Shown here piece by piece: positions 41,021-55,900 of a DNA stretch of 64,000 bases. How positions within the stretch are numbered: the first letter of the stretch is position 1; each line of letters starts with the position of its first letter. The stretch spans positions 124,001 to 188,000 of the forward strand of contig CAXKVF010000073.1 of assembly GCA_964057225.1 (NCBI GenBank), in the 5' to 3' direction. The notes beneath the pieces are model-generated. The model saw nothing but the letters and a program-made list of their open reading frames with translations. It was not told where the DNA came from and made no database searches. The position numbers and the translations under genes are program-made. Origin of the DNA: Auanema rhodensis. Lineage: Eukaryota; Nematoda; Chromadorea; Rhabditida; Rhabditidae.

Positions 41021-41846
41021 TTTATCTTTCACGTGAAGCGAGTTACATACCAAGTGCACATCACGTGTACATTTAATTAGCATAAATTAAAGTTCACGTA
41101 AATTTCAAAGTCATGGTTACCATGAACCAATATCAATAAAAATTTGTTTTTAGACTAATATGGACATGGGGAATCTAATTTTGAAAACCGCATCTCTTTA
41201 TCTTTCACGTGAAGCGAGTTACATACCAAGTGCACATCACGTGTACATTTAATTAGCATAAATTAAAGTTCACGTAAATTTCAAAGTCATGGTTACCATG
41301 AACCAATATCAATAAAAATTTGTTTTTAGACTAATATGGACATGGGGAATCTAATTTTGAAAACCGCATCTCTTTATCTTTCACGTGAAGCGAGTTACAT
41401 ACCAAGTGCACATCACGTGTACATTTAATTAGCATAAATTAAAGTTCACGTAAATTTCAAAGTCATGGTTACCATGCACCAATATCAATAAAAATTTGTT
41501 TTTAGACTAATATGGACATGGGGAATCTAATTTTGAAAACCGCATCTCTTTATCTTTCACGTGAAGCGAGTTACATACCAAGTGCACATCACGTGTACAT
41601 TTAATTAGCATAAATTAAAGTTCACGTAAATTTCAAAGTCATGGTTACCATGAACCAATATCAATAAAAATTTGTTTTTAGACTAATATGGACATGGGGA
41701 ATCTAATTTTGAAAACCGCATCTCTTTATCTTTCACGTGAAGCGAGTTACATACCAAGTGCACATCACGTGTACATTTAATTAGCATAAATTAAAGTTCA
41801 CGTAAATTTCAAAGTCATGGTTACCATGAACCAATATCAATAAAAA

Positions 41847-43085
41847 TTTTTTTTAGACTAATATGGACATGGGGAATCTAATTTTGAAAACCGCATCTCT
41901 TTATCTTTCACGTGAAGCGAGTTACATACCAAGTGCACATCACGTGTACATTTAATTAGCATAAATTAAAGTTCACGTAAATTTCAAAGTCATGGTTACC
42001 ATGAACCAATATCAATAAAAATTTGTTTTTAGACTAATATGGACATGGGGAATCTAATTTTGAAAACCGCATCTCTTTATCTTTCACGTGAAGCGAGTTA
42101 CATACCAAGTGCACATCACGTGTACATTTAATTAGCATAAATTAAAGTTCACGTAAATTTCAAAGTCATGGTTACCATGCACCAATATCAATAAAAATTT
42201 GTTTTTAGACTAATATGGACATGGGGAATCTAATTTTGAAAACCGCATCTCTTTATCTTTCACGTGAAGCGAGTTACATACCAAGTGCACATCACGTGTA
42301 CATTTAATTAGCATAAATTAAAGTTCACGTAAATTTCAAAGTCATGGTTACCATGCACCAATATCAATAAAAATTTGTTTTTAGACTAATATGGACATGG
42401 GGAATCTAATTTTGAAAACCGCATCTCTTTATCTTTCACGTGAAGCGAGTTACATACCAAGTGCACATCACGTGTACATTTAATTAGCATAAATTAAAGT
42501 TCACGTAAATTTCAAAGTCATGGTTACCATGAACCAATATCAATAAAAATTTGTTTTTAGACTAATATGGACATGGGGAATCTAATTTTGAAAACCGCAT
42601 CTCTTTATCTTTCACGTGAAGCGAGTTACATACCAAGTGCACATCACGTGTACATTTAATTAGCATAAATTAAAGTTCACGTAAATTTCAAAGTCATGGT
42701 TACCATGCACCAATATCAATAAAAATTTGTTTTTAGACTAATATGGACATGGGGAATCTAATTTTGAAAACCGCATCTCTTTATCTTTCACGTGAAGCGA
42801 GTTACATACCAAGTGCACATCACGTGTACATTTAATTAGCATAAATTAAAGTTCACGTAAATTTCAAAGTCATGGTTACCATGAACCAATATCAATAAAA
42901 ATTTGTTTTTAGACTAATATGGACATGGGGAATCTAATTTTGAAAACCGCATCTCTTTATCTTTCACGTGAAGCGAGTTACATACCAAGTGCACATCACG
43001 TGTACATTTAATTAGCATAAATTAAAGTTCACGTAAATTTCAAAGTCATGGTTACCATGAACCAATATCAATAAAAATTTTTTTT
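41847..43085. repeat. Seven-monomer duplication tagged by loss of G in a T tract
   Basis: The consensus TTTGTTTTTAG becomes an uninterrupted T8 followed by AG at 41847 and 43078. The interval of 1231 bp is 7 x 176 minus 1. Surrounding monomers alternate AACC and CACC classes and are otherwise close to consensus. Confidence 0.8.
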
Positions 43086-44667
43086 AGACTAATATGGACA
43101 TGGGGAATCTAATTTTGAAAACCGCATCTCTTTATCTTTCACGTGAAGCGAGTTACATACCAAGTGCACATCACGTGTACATTTAATTAGCATAAATTAA
43201 AGTTCACGTAAATTTCAAAGTCATGGTTACCATGCACCAATATCAATAAAAATTTGTTTTTAGACTAATATGGACATGGGGAATCTAATTTTGAAAACCG
43301 CATCTCTTTATCTTTCACGTGAAGCGAGTTACATACCAAGTGCACATCACGTGTACATTTAATTAGCATAAATTAAAGTTCACGTAAATTTCAAAGTCAT
43401 GGTTACCATGAACCAATATCAATAAAAATTTGTTTTTAGGCTAATATGGACATGGGGAATCTAATTTTGAAAACCGCATCTCTTTATCTTTCACGTGAAG
43501 CGAGTTACATACCAAGTGCACATCACGTGTACATTTAATTAGCATAAATTAAAGTTCACGTAAATTTCAAAGTCATGGTTACCATGCACCAATATCAATA
43601 AAAATTTGTTTTTAGACTAATATGGACATGGGGAATCTAATTTTGAAAACCGCTTCTCTTTATCTTTCACGTGAAGCGAGTTACATACCAAGTGCACATC
43701 ACGTGTACATTTAACTAGCATAAATTAAAGTTCACGTAAATTTCAAAGTCATGGTTACCATGAACCAATATCAATAAAAATTTGTTTTTAGACTAATATG
43801 GACATGGGGAATCTAATTTTGAAAACCGCTTCTCTTTATCTTTCACGTGAAGCGAGTTACATACCAAGTGCACATCACGTGTACATTTAATTAGCATAAA
43901 TTAAAGTTCACGTAAATTTCAAAGTCATGGTTACCATGAACCAATATCAATAAAAATTTGTTTTTAGACTAATATGGACATGGGGAATCTAATTTTGAAA
44001 ACCGCATCTCTTTATCTTTCACGTGAAGCGAGTTACATACCAAGTGCACATCACGTGTACATTTAATTAGCATAAATTAAAGTTCACGTAAATTTCAAAG
44101 TCATGGTTACCATGAACCAATATCAATAAAAATTTGTTTTTAGACTAATATGGACATGGGGAATCTAATTTTGAAAACCGCATCTCTTTATCTTTCACGT
44201 GAAGCGAGTTACATACCAAGTGCACATCACGTGTACATTTAATTAGCATAAATTAAAGTTCACGTAAATTTCAAAGTCATGGTTACCATGAAGCAATATC
44301 AATAAAAATTTGTTTTTAGACTAATATGGACATGGGGAATCTAATTTTGAAAACCGCATCTCTTTATCTTTCACGTGAAGCGAGTTACATACCAAGTGCA
44401 CATCACGTGTACATTTAATTAGCATAAATTAAAGTTCACGTAAATTTCAAAGTCATGGTTACCATGAACCAATATCAATAAAAATTTGTTTTTAGACTAA
44501 TATGGACATGGGGAATCTAATTTTGAAAACCGCATCTCTTTATCTTTCACGTGAAGCGAGTTACATACCAAGTGCACATCACGTGTACATTTAATTAGCA
44601 TAAAATAAAGTTCACGTAAATTTCAAAGTCATGGTTACCATGAACCAATATCAATAAAAATTTGTTT

Positions 44668-47600
44668 GTAGACTAATATGGACATGGGGAATCTAATTTT
44701 GAAAACCGCATCTCTTTATCTTTCACGTGAAGCGAGTTACATACCAAGTGCACATCACGTGTACATTTAATTAGCATAAATTAAAGTTCACGTAAATTTC
44801 AAAGTCATGGTTACCATGAACCAATATCAATAAAAATTTGTTTTTAGACTAATATGGACATGGGGAATCTAATTTTGGAAACCGCATCTCTTTATCTTTC
44901 ACGTGAAGCGAGTTACATACCAAGTGCACATCACGTGTACATTTAATTAGCATAAATTAAAGTTCACGTAAATTTCAAAGTCATGGTTACCATGAAGCAA
45001 TATCAATAAAAATTTGTTTTTAGACTAATATGGACATGGGGATTCTAATTTTGAAAACCGCATCTCTTTATCTTTCACGTGAAGCGAGTTACATACCAAG
45101 TGCACATCACGTGTACATTTAATTATCATAAATTAAAGTTCACGTAAATTTCAAAGTCATGGTTACCATGAACCAATATCAATAAAAATTTGTTTTTAGA
45201 CTAATATGGACATGGGGAATCTATTTTTGAAAACCGCATCTCTTTATCTTTCACGTGAAGCGAGTTACATACCAAGTGCACATCACGTGTACATTTAATT
45301 AGCATAAATTAAAGTTCACGTAAATTTCAAAGTCATGGTTACCATGAAGCAATATCAATAAAAATTTGTTTTTAGACTAATATGGACATGGGGAATCTAA
45401 TTTTGAAAACCGCATCTCTTTATCTTTCACGTGAAGCGAGTTACATACCAAGTGCACATCACGTGTACATTTAATTAGCATAAGTTAAAGTTCACGTAAA
45501 TTTCAAAGTCATGGTTACCATGAAGCAATATCAATAAAAATTTGTTTTTAGACTAATATGGACATGGGGAATCTAATTTTGAAAACCGCATCTCTTTATC
45601 TTTCACGTGAAGCGAGTTACATACCAAGTGCACATCACGTGTACATTTAATTAGCATAAATTAAAGTTCACGTAAATTTCAAAGTCATGGTTACCATGAA
45701 CCAATATCAATAAAAATTTGTTTGTAGACTAATATGGACATGGGGAATCTAATTTTGAAAACCGCATCTCTTTATCTTTCACGTGAAGCGAGTTACATAC
45801 CAAGTGCACATCACGTGTACATTTAATTAGCATAAATTAAAGTTCACGTAAATTTCAAAGTCATGGTTACCATGAACCAATATCAATAAAAATTTGTTTT
45901 TAGACTAATATGGACATGGGGAATCTAATTTTGGAAACCGCATCTCTTTATCTTTCACGTGAAGCGAGTTACATACCAAGTGCACATCACGTGTACATTT
46001 AATTAGCATAAATTAAAGTTCACGTAAATTTCAAAGTCATGGTTACCATGAAGCAATATCAATAAAAATTTGTTTTTAGACTAATATGGACATGGGGAAT
46101 CTAATTTTGAAAACCGCATCTCTTTATCTTTCACGTGAAGCGAGTTACATACCAAGTGCACATCACGTGTACATTTAATTATCATAAATTAAAGTTCACG
46201 TAAATTTCAAAGTCATGGTTACCATGAACCAATATCAATAAAAATTTGTTTTTAGACTAATATGGACATGGGGAATCTAATTTTGAAAACCGCATCTCTT
46301 TATCTTTCACGTGAAGCGAGTTACATACCAAGTGCACATCACGTGTACATTTAATTAGCATAAATTAAAGTTCACGTAAATTTCAAAGTCATGGTTACCA
46401 TGAAGCAATATCAATAAAAATTTGTTTTTAGACTAATATGGACATGGGGAATCTAATTTTGAAAACCGCATCTCTTTATCTTTCACGTGAAGCGAGTTAC
46501 ATACCAAGTGCACATCACGTGTACATTTAATTAGCATAAATTAAAGTTCACGTAAATTTCAAAGTCATGGTTACCATGAAGCAATATCAATAAAAATTTG
46601 TTTTTAGACTAATATGGACATGGGGAATCTAATTTTGAAAACCGCATCTCTTTATCTTTCACGTGAAGCGAGTTACATACCAAGTGCACATCACGTGTAC
46701 ATTTAATTAGCATGAATTAAAGTTCACGTAAATTTCAAAGTCATGGTTACCATGCACCAATATCAATAAAAATTTGTTTTTAGACTAATATGGACATGGG
46801 GAATCTAATTTTGAAAACCGCATCTCTTTATCTTTCACGTGAAGCGAGTTACATACCAAGTGCACATCACGTGTACATTTAATTAGCATAAATTAAAGTT
46901 CACGTAAATTTCAAAGTCATGGTTACCATGCACCAATATCAATAAAAATTTGTTTTTAGACTAATATGGACATGGGGAATCTAATTTTGAAAACCGCATC
47001 TCTTTATCTTTCACGTGAAGCGAGTTACATACCAAGTGCACATCACGTGTACATTTAATTAGCATAAATTAAAGTTCACGTAAATTTCAAAGTCATGGTT
47101 ACCATGAAGCAATATCAATAAAAATTTGTTTTTAGACTAATATGGACATGGGGAATCTAATTTTGAAAACCGCATCTCTTTATCTTTCACGTGAAGCGAG
47201 TTACATACCAAGTGCACATCACGTGTACATTTAATTATCATAAATTAAAGTTCACGTAAATTTCAAAGTCATGGTTACCATGAACCAATATCAATAAAAA
47301 TTTGTTTTTAGACTAATATGGACATGGGGAATCTAATTTTGAAAACCGCATCTCTTTATCTTTCACGTGAAGCGAGTTACATACCAAGTGCACATCACGT
47401 GTACATTTAATTAGCATAAATTAAAGTTCACGTAAATTTCAAAGTCATGGTTACCATGAAGCAATATCAATAAAAATTTGTTTTTAGACTAATATGGACA
47501 TGGGGAATCTAATTTTGAAAACCGCATCTCTTTATCTTTCACGTGAAGCGAGTTACATACCAAGTGCACATCACGTGTACATTTAATTAGCATAAATTAA

Positions 47601-48650
47601 AGTTCACGTAAATTTCAAAGTCATGGTTACCATGAACCAATATCAATAAAAATTTGTTTGTAGACTAATATGGACATGGGGAATCTAATTTTGAAAACCG
47701 CATCTCTTTATCTTTCACGTGAAGCGAGTTACATACCAAGTGCACATCACGTGTACATTTAATTAGCATAAATTAAAGTTCACGTAAATTTCAAAGTCAT
47801 GGTTACCATGAACCAATATCAATAAAAATTTGTTTTTAGACTAATATGGACATGGGGAATCTAATTTTGGAAACCGCATCTCTTTATCTTTCACGTGAAG
47901 CGAGTTACATACCAAGTGCACATCACGTGTACATTTAATTAGCATAAATTAAAGTTCACGTAAATTTCAAAGTCATGGTTACCATGAAGCAATATCAATA
48001 AAAATTTGTTTTTAGACTAATATGGACATGGGGAATCTAATTTTGAAAACCGCATCTCTTTATCTTTCACGTGAAGCGAGTTACATACCAAGTGCACATC
48101 ACGTGTACATTTAATTATCATAAATTAAAGTTCACGTAAATTTCAAAGTCATGGTTACCATGAACCAATATCAATAAAAATTTGTTTTTAGACTAATATG
48201 GACATGGGGAATCTAATTTTGAAAACCGCATCTCTTTATCTTTCACGTGAAGCGAGTTACATACCAAGTGCACATCACGTGTACATTTAATTAGCATAAA
48301 TTAAAGTTCACGTAAATTTCAAAGTCATGGTTACCATGAAGCAATATCAATAAAAATTTGTTTTTAGACTAATATGGACATGGGGAATCTAATTTTGAAA
48401 ACCGCATCTCTTTATCTTTCACGTGAAGCGAGTTACATACCAAGTGCACATCACGTGTACATTTAATTAGCATAAATTAAAGTTCACGTAAATTTCAAAG
48501 TCATGGTTACCATGAAGCAATATCAATAAAAATTTGTTTTTAGACTAATATGGACATGGGGAATCTAATTTTGAAAACCGCATCTCTTTATCTTTCACGT
48601 GAAGCGAGTTACATACCAAGTGCACATCACGTGTACATTTAATTAGCATG
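44668..48650. repeat. Six- and 11-monomer blocks (1056 and 1936 bp)
   Basis: TTTGTTTGTAGAC has its variant G at 44668, 45724 and 47660 (6 then 11 monomers). The following monomer carries ATTTTGGAAACC each time, and AATTATCATAAATT variants follow near 45124, 46181, 47237 and 48117. AGCATGAATTAAAG closes the 11-monomer unit at 46714 and 48650, also 1936 bp apart. A smaller duplication therefore lies inside a larger one. Confidence 0.85.
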
Positions 48651-51600
48651 AATTAAAGTTCACGTAAATTTCAAAGTCATGGTTACCATGCACCAATATC
48701 AATAAAAATTTGTTTTTAGACTAATATGGACATGGGGAATCTAATTTTGAAAACCGCATCTCTTTATCTTTCACGTGAAGCGAGTTACATACCAAGTGCA
48801 CATCACGTGTACATTTAATTAGCATAAATTAAAGTTCACGTAAATTTCAAAGTCATGGTTACCATGCACCAATATCAATAAAAATTTGTTTTTAGACTAA
48901 TATGGACATGGGGAATCTAATTTTGAAAACCGCATCTCTTTATCTTTCACGTGAAGCGAGTTACATACCAAGTGCACATCACGTGTACATTTAATTAGCA
49001 TAAATTAAAGTTCACGTAAATTTCAAAGTCATGGTTACCATGAACCAATATCAATAAAAAGTTGTTTTTAGACTAATATGGACATGGGGAATCTAATTTT
49101 GAAAACCGCATCTCTTTATCTTTCACGTGAAGCGAGTTACATACCAAGTGCACATCACGTGTACATTTAATTAGCATAAATTAAAGTTCACGTAAATTTC
49201 AAAGTCATGGTTACCATGCACCAATATCAATAAAAATTTGTTTTTAGACTAATATGGACATGGGGAATCTAATTTTGAAAACCGCATCTCTTTATCTTTC
49301 ACGTGAAGCGAGTTACATACCAAGTGCACATCACGTGTACATTTAATTAGCATAAATTAAAGTTCACGTAAATTTCAAAGTCATGGTTACCATGAACCAA
49401 TATCAATAAAAATTTGTTTTTAGACTAATATGGACATGGGGAATCTAATTTTAAAAACCGCATCTCTTTATCTTTCACGTGAAGCGAGTTACATACCAAG
49501 TGCACATCACGTGTACATTTAATTAGCATAAATTAAAGTTCACGTAAATTTCAAAGTCATGGTTACCATGAAGCAATATCAATAAAAATTTGTTTTTAGA
49601 CTAATATGGACATGGGGAATCTAATTTTGAAAACCGCATCTCTTTATCTTTCACGTGAAGCGAGTTACATACCAAGTGCACATCACGTGTACATTTAATT
49701 AGCATAAATTAAAGTTCACGTAAATTTCAAAGTCATGGTTACCATGCACCAATATCAATAAAAATTTGTTTTTAGACTAATATGGACATGGGGAATCTAA
49801 TTTTGAAAACCGCATCTCTTTATCTTTCACGTGAAGCGAGTTACATACCAAGTGCACATCACGTGTACATTTAATTAGCATAAATTAAAGTTCACGTAAA
49901 TTTCAAAGTCATGGTTACCATGAACCAATATCAATAAAAATTTGTTTTTAGACTAATATGGACATGGGGAATCTAATTTTGAAAACCGCATCTCTTTATC
50001 TTTCACGTGAAGCGAGTTACATACCAAGTGCACATCACGTGTACATTTAATTAGCATAAATTAAAATTCACGTAAATTTCAAAGTCATGGTTACCATGAA
50101 GCAATATCAATAAAAATTTGTTTTTAGACTAATATGGACATGGGGAATTTAATTTTGAAAACCGCATCTCTTTATCTTTCACGTGAAGCGAGTTACATAC
50201 CAAGTGCACATCACGTGTACATTTATTTAGCATAAATTAAAGTTCACGTAAATTTCAAAGTCATGGTTACCATGAACCAATATCAATAAAAATTTGTTTT
50301 TAGACTAATATGGACATGGGGAATCTAATTTTGAAAACCGCATCTCTTTATCTTTCACGTGAAGCGAGTTACATACCAAGTGCACATCACGTGTACATTT
50401 AATTAGCATAAATTAAAGTTCACGTAATGTTCAAAGTCATGGTTACCATGAACCAATATCAATAAAAATTTGTTTTTAGACTAATATGGAAATGGGGAAT
50501 CTAATTTTGAAAACCGCATCTCTTTATCTTTCACGTGAAGCGAGTTACATACCAAGTGCACATCACGTGTACATTTAATAAGCATAAATTAAAGTTCACG
50601 TAAATTTCAAAGTCATGGTTACCATGAAGCAATATCAATAAAAATTTGTTTTTAGACTAATATGGACATGGGGAATCTAATTTTGAAAACCGCATCTCTT
50701 TATCTTTCACGTGAAGCGAGTTACATACCAAGTGCACATCACGTGTACATTTAATTAGCATAAATTAAAGTTCACGTAAATTTCAAAGTCATGGTTACCA
50801 TGAACCAATATCGATAAAAATTTGTTTTTAGACTAATATGGACATGGGGAATCTAATTTTGAAAACCGCATCTCTTTATCTTTCACGTGAAGCGAGTTAC
50901 ATACCAAGTGCACATCACGTGTACATTTAATTAGCATAAATTAAAGTTCACGTAAATTTCAAAGTCATGGTTACCATGAAGCAATATCAATAAAAATTTG
51001 TTTTTAGACTAATATGGACATGGGGAATCTAATTTTGGAAACCGCATCTCTTTATCTTTCACGTGAAGCGAGTTACATACCAAGTGCACATCACGTGTAC
51101 ATTTAATTAGCATAAATTAAAGTTCACGTAAATTTCAAAGTCATGGTTACCATGAACCAATATCAATAAAAATTTGTTTTTAGACTAATATGGACATGGG
51201 GAATCTAATTTTGAAAACCGCATCTCTTTATCTTTCACGTGAAGCGAGTTACATACCAAGTGCACATCACGTGTACATTTAATTAGCATAAATTAAAGTT
51301 CACGTAAATTTCAAAGTCATGGTTACCATGAAGCAATATCAATAAAAATTCGTTTTTAGACTAATATGGACATGGGGAATCTAATTTTGAAAACCGCATC
51401 TCTTTATCTTTCACGTGAAGCGAGTTACATACCAAGTGCACATCACGTGTACATTTAATTAGCATAAATTAAAGTTCACGTAAATTTCAAAGTCATGGTT
51501 ACCATGAACCAATATCAATAAAAATTTGTTTTTAGACTAATATGGACATGGGGAATCTAATTTTGAAAACCGCATCTCTTTATCTTTCACGTGAAGCGAG

Positions 51601-52712
51601 TTACATACCAAGTGCACATCACGTGTACATTTAATTAGCATAAATTAAAGTTCACGTAAATTTCAAAGTCATGGTTACCATGAACCAATATCAATAAAAA
51701 TTTGTTTTTAGACTAATATGGACATGGGGAATCTAATTTTGAAAACCGCATCTCTTTATCTTTCACGTGAAGCGAGTTACATACCAAGTGCACATCACGT
51801 GTACATTTAATTAGCATAAATTAAAGTTCACGTAAATTTCAAAGTCATGGTTACCATGCACCAATATCAATAAAAATTTGTTTTTAGACTAATATGGACA
51901 TGGGGGATCTAATTTTGAAAACCGCATCTCTTTATCTTTCACGTGAAGCGAGTTACATACCAAGTGCACATCACGTGTACATTTAATTAGCATAAATTAA
52001 AGTTCACGTAAATTTCAAAGTCATGGTTACCATGAACCAATATCAATAAAAATTTGTTTTTAGACTAATATGGACATGGGTAATCTAATTTTGAAAACCG
52101 CATCTCTTTATCTTTCATGTGAAGCGAGTTACATACCAAGTGCACATCACATGTACATTTAATTAGCATAAATTAAAGTTCACGTAAATTTCAAAGTCAT
52201 GGTTACCATGCACCAATATCAATAAAAATTTGTTTTTAGACTAATATGGACATGGGGAATATAATTTTGAAAACCGCATCTCTTTATCTTTCACGTGAAG
52301 CGAGTTACATACCAAGTGCACATCACGTGTACATTTAATTAGCATAAATTAAAGTTCACGTAAATTTCAAAGTCATGGTTACCATGCACCAATATCAATA
52401 AAAATTTGTTTTTAGACTAATATGGACATGGGGAATCTAATTTTGAAAACCGCATCTCTTTATCTTTCACGTGAAGCGAGTTACATACCAAGTGCACATC
52501 ACGTGTACATTTAATTAGCATAAATTAAAGTTCACGTAAATTTCAAAGTCATGGTTACCATGCACCAATATCAATAAAAATTTGTTTTTAGACTAATATG
52601 GACATGGGGAATCTAATTTTGAAAACCGCATCTCTTTATCTTTCACGTGAAGCGAGTTACATACCAAGTGCACATCACGTGTACATTTAATTAGCATAAA
52701 TTAAAGTTCACG

Positions 52713-53482
52713 TAAAATTCAAAGTCATGGTTACCATGCACCAATATCAATAAAAATTTGTTTTTAGACTAATATGGAAATGGGGAATCTAATTTTGAAA
52801 ACCGCATCTCTTTATCTTTCACGTGAAGCGAGTTACATACCAAGTGCACATCACGTGTACATTTAATTTGCATAAATTAAAGTTCACGTAAATTTCAAAG
52901 TCATGGTTACCATGCACCAATATCAATAAAAATTTGTTTTTAGACTAATATGGTCATGGGGAATCTAATTTTGAAAACCGCATCTCTTTATCTTTCACGT
53001 GAAGCGAGTTACATACCAAGTGCACATCACGTGTACATTTAATTAGCATAAATTAAAGTTCACGTAAATTTCAAAGTCATGGTTACCATGCACCAATATC
53101 AATAAAAATTTGTTTTTAGACTAATATGGACATGGGGAATCTAATTTTGAAAACCGCATCTCTTTATCTTTCACGTGAAGCGAGTTACATACCAAGTGCA
53201 CATCACGTGTACATTTAATTAGCATAAATTAAAGTTCACGTAAAATTCAAAGTCATGGTTACCATGCACCAATATCAATAAAAATTTGTTTTTAGACTAA
53301 TATGGACATGGGGAATCTAATTTTGAAAACCGCATCTCTTTATCTTTCACGTGAAGCGAGTTACATACCAAGTGCACATCACGTGTACATTTAATTAGCA
53401 TAAATTAAAGTTCACGTAAATTTCAAAGTCATGGTTACCATGCACCAATATCAATAAAAATTTGTTTTTAGACTAATATGGT
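52713..53482. repeat. Three-monomer duplication (528 bp)
   Basis: GTAAAATTC (52713/53241) and ATGGTCATGGGG (T at 52954/53482) both recur at 528 bp within a run of CACC-class monomers. One copy also has GGAAATGGGG and AATTTGCATAAATT tags that the other lacks. Confidence 0.75.
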
Positions 53483-54889
53483 CATGGGGAATCTAATTTT
53501 GAAAACCGCATCTCTTTATCTTTCACGTGAAGCGAGTTACATACCAAGTGCACATCACGTGTACATTTAATTAGCATAAATTAAAGTTCACGTAAATTTC
53601 AAAGTCATGGTTACCATGCACCAATATCAATAAAAATTTGTTTTTAGACTAATATGGACATGGGGAATCTGATTTTGAAAACCGCATCTCTTTATCTTTC
53701 ACGTGAAGCGAGTTACATACCAAGTGCACATCACGTGTACATTTAATTAGCATAAATTAAAGTTCACGTAAATTTCAAAGTCATGGTTACCATGAACCAA
53801 TATCAATAAAAAATTGTTTTTAGACTAATATGGACATGGGGAATCTAATTTTGAAAACCGCATCTCTTTATCTTTCACGTGAAGCGAGTTACATACCAAG
53901 TGCACATCACGTGTACATTTAATTAGCATAAATTAAAGTTCACGTAAATTTCAAAGTCATGGTTACCATGAACCAATATCAATAAAAATTTGTTTTTAGA
54001 CTAATATGGACATGGGGAATCTAATTTTGAAAACCGCATCTCTTTATCTTTCACGTGAAGCGAGTTACATACCAAGTGCACATCACGTGTACATTTAATT
54101 AGCATAAATTAAAGTTCACGTAAATTTCAAAGTCATGGTTACCATGCACCAATATCAATAAAAATTTGTTTTTAGACTAATATGGACATGGGGAATCTAA
54201 TTTTGAAAACAGCATCTCTTTATCTTTCACGTGAAGCGAGTTACATACCAAGTGCACATCACGTGTACATTTAATTAGCATAAATTAAAGTTCACGTAAA
54301 TTTCAAAGTCATGGTTACCATGAACCAATATCAATAAAAATTTGTTTTTAGACTAATATGGACATGGGGAATCTAATTTTGAAAACCGCATCTCTTTATC
54401 TTTCACGTGAAGCGAGTTACATACCAAGTGCACATCACTTTACATTTAATTAGCATAAATTAAAGTTCACGTAAATTTCAAAGTCATGGTTACCATGAAC
54501 CAATATCAATAAAAATTTGTTTTTAGACTAATATGGACATGGGGAATCTAATTTCGAAAACCGCATCTCTTTATCTTTCACGTGAAGCGAGTTACATACC
54601 AAGTGCACATCACGTGTACATTTAATTAGCATAAATTAAAGTTCACGTAAATTTCAAAGTCATGGTTACCATGAAGCAATATCAATAAAAATTTGTTTTT
54701 AGACTAATATGGACATGGGGAATCTAATTTTGAAAACCGCATCTCTTTATCTTTCACGTGAAGCGAGTTACATACCAAGTGCACATCACGTGTACATTTA
54801 ATTAGCATAAATTAAAGTTCACGTAAATTTCAAAGTCATGGTTACCATGAACCAATATCAATAAAAATTTGTTTTTAGACTAATATGGA

Positions 54890-55090
54890 CATGGGGAATC
54901 TAATTTAGGAAACCGCATCTCTTTATCTTTCACGTGAAGCGAGTTACATACCAAGTGCACATCACGTGTACATTTAATTAGCATAAATTAAAGTTCACGT
55001 AAATTTCAAAGTCATGGTTACCATGAACCAATATCAATAAAAATTTGTTTTTAGACTAATATGGACATGGGGAATCTAATTTAGGAAACC
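54890..55090. repeat. Adjacent monomers sharing the TTTAGGAAACC variant
   Basis: Two consecutive monomers contain AATTTAGGAAACC (near 54903 and 55079), which was not seen elsewhere in the window. This is the smallest exchange scale visible here: duplication or conversion of a single neighbouring unit. The array also holds a one-base-shortened CACATCACTTTACATTT about 460 bp upstream, near 54436. Confidence 0.7.
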
Positions 55091-55900
55091 GCATCTCTTT
55101 ATCTTTCACGTGAAGCGAGTTACATACCAAGTGCACATCACGTGTATATTTAATTAGCATAAATTAAAGTTCACGTAAATTTCAAAGTCATGGTTACCAT
55201 GAACCAATATCAATAAAAATTTGTTTGTAGACTAATATGGACATGGGGAATCTAATTTTGAAAACCGCATCTCTTTATCTTTCACGTGAAGCGAGTTACA
55301 TACCAAGTGCACATCACGTGTACATTTAATTAGCATAAATTAAAGTTCACGTAAATTTCAAAGTCATGGTTACCATGAACCAATATCAATAAAAATTTGT
55401 TTTTAGACTAATATGGACATGGGGAATCTAATTTTGAAAACCGCATCTCTTTATCTTTCACGTGAAGCGAGTTACATACCAAGTGCACATCACGTGTACA
55501 TTTAATTAGCATAAATTAAAGTTCACGTAAATTTCAAAGTCATGGTTACCATGAACCAATATCAATAAAAATTTGTTTTTAGACTAATATGGACATGGGG
55601 AATCTAATTTTGAAAACCGCATCTCTTTATCTTTCACGTGAAGCGAGTTACATACCAAGTGCACATCACGTGTACATTTAATTAGCATAAATTAAAGTTC
55701 ACGTAAATTTCAAAGTCATGGTTACCATGAAGCAATATCAATAAAAATTTGTTTTTAGACTAATATGGACATGGGGAATCTAATTTTGAAAACCGCATCT
55801 CTTTATCTTTCACGTGAAGCGAGTTACATACCAAGTGCACATCACGTGTACATTTAATTAGCATAAATTAAAGTTCACGTAAATTTCAAAGTCATGGTTA

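Noticed and set aside
43430-43445. TTTTTAGGCTAAT as a TTAGGC telomere repeat
   Set aside because: A single A-to-G variant of the consensus TTTTTAGACTAAT; it is not tandem.
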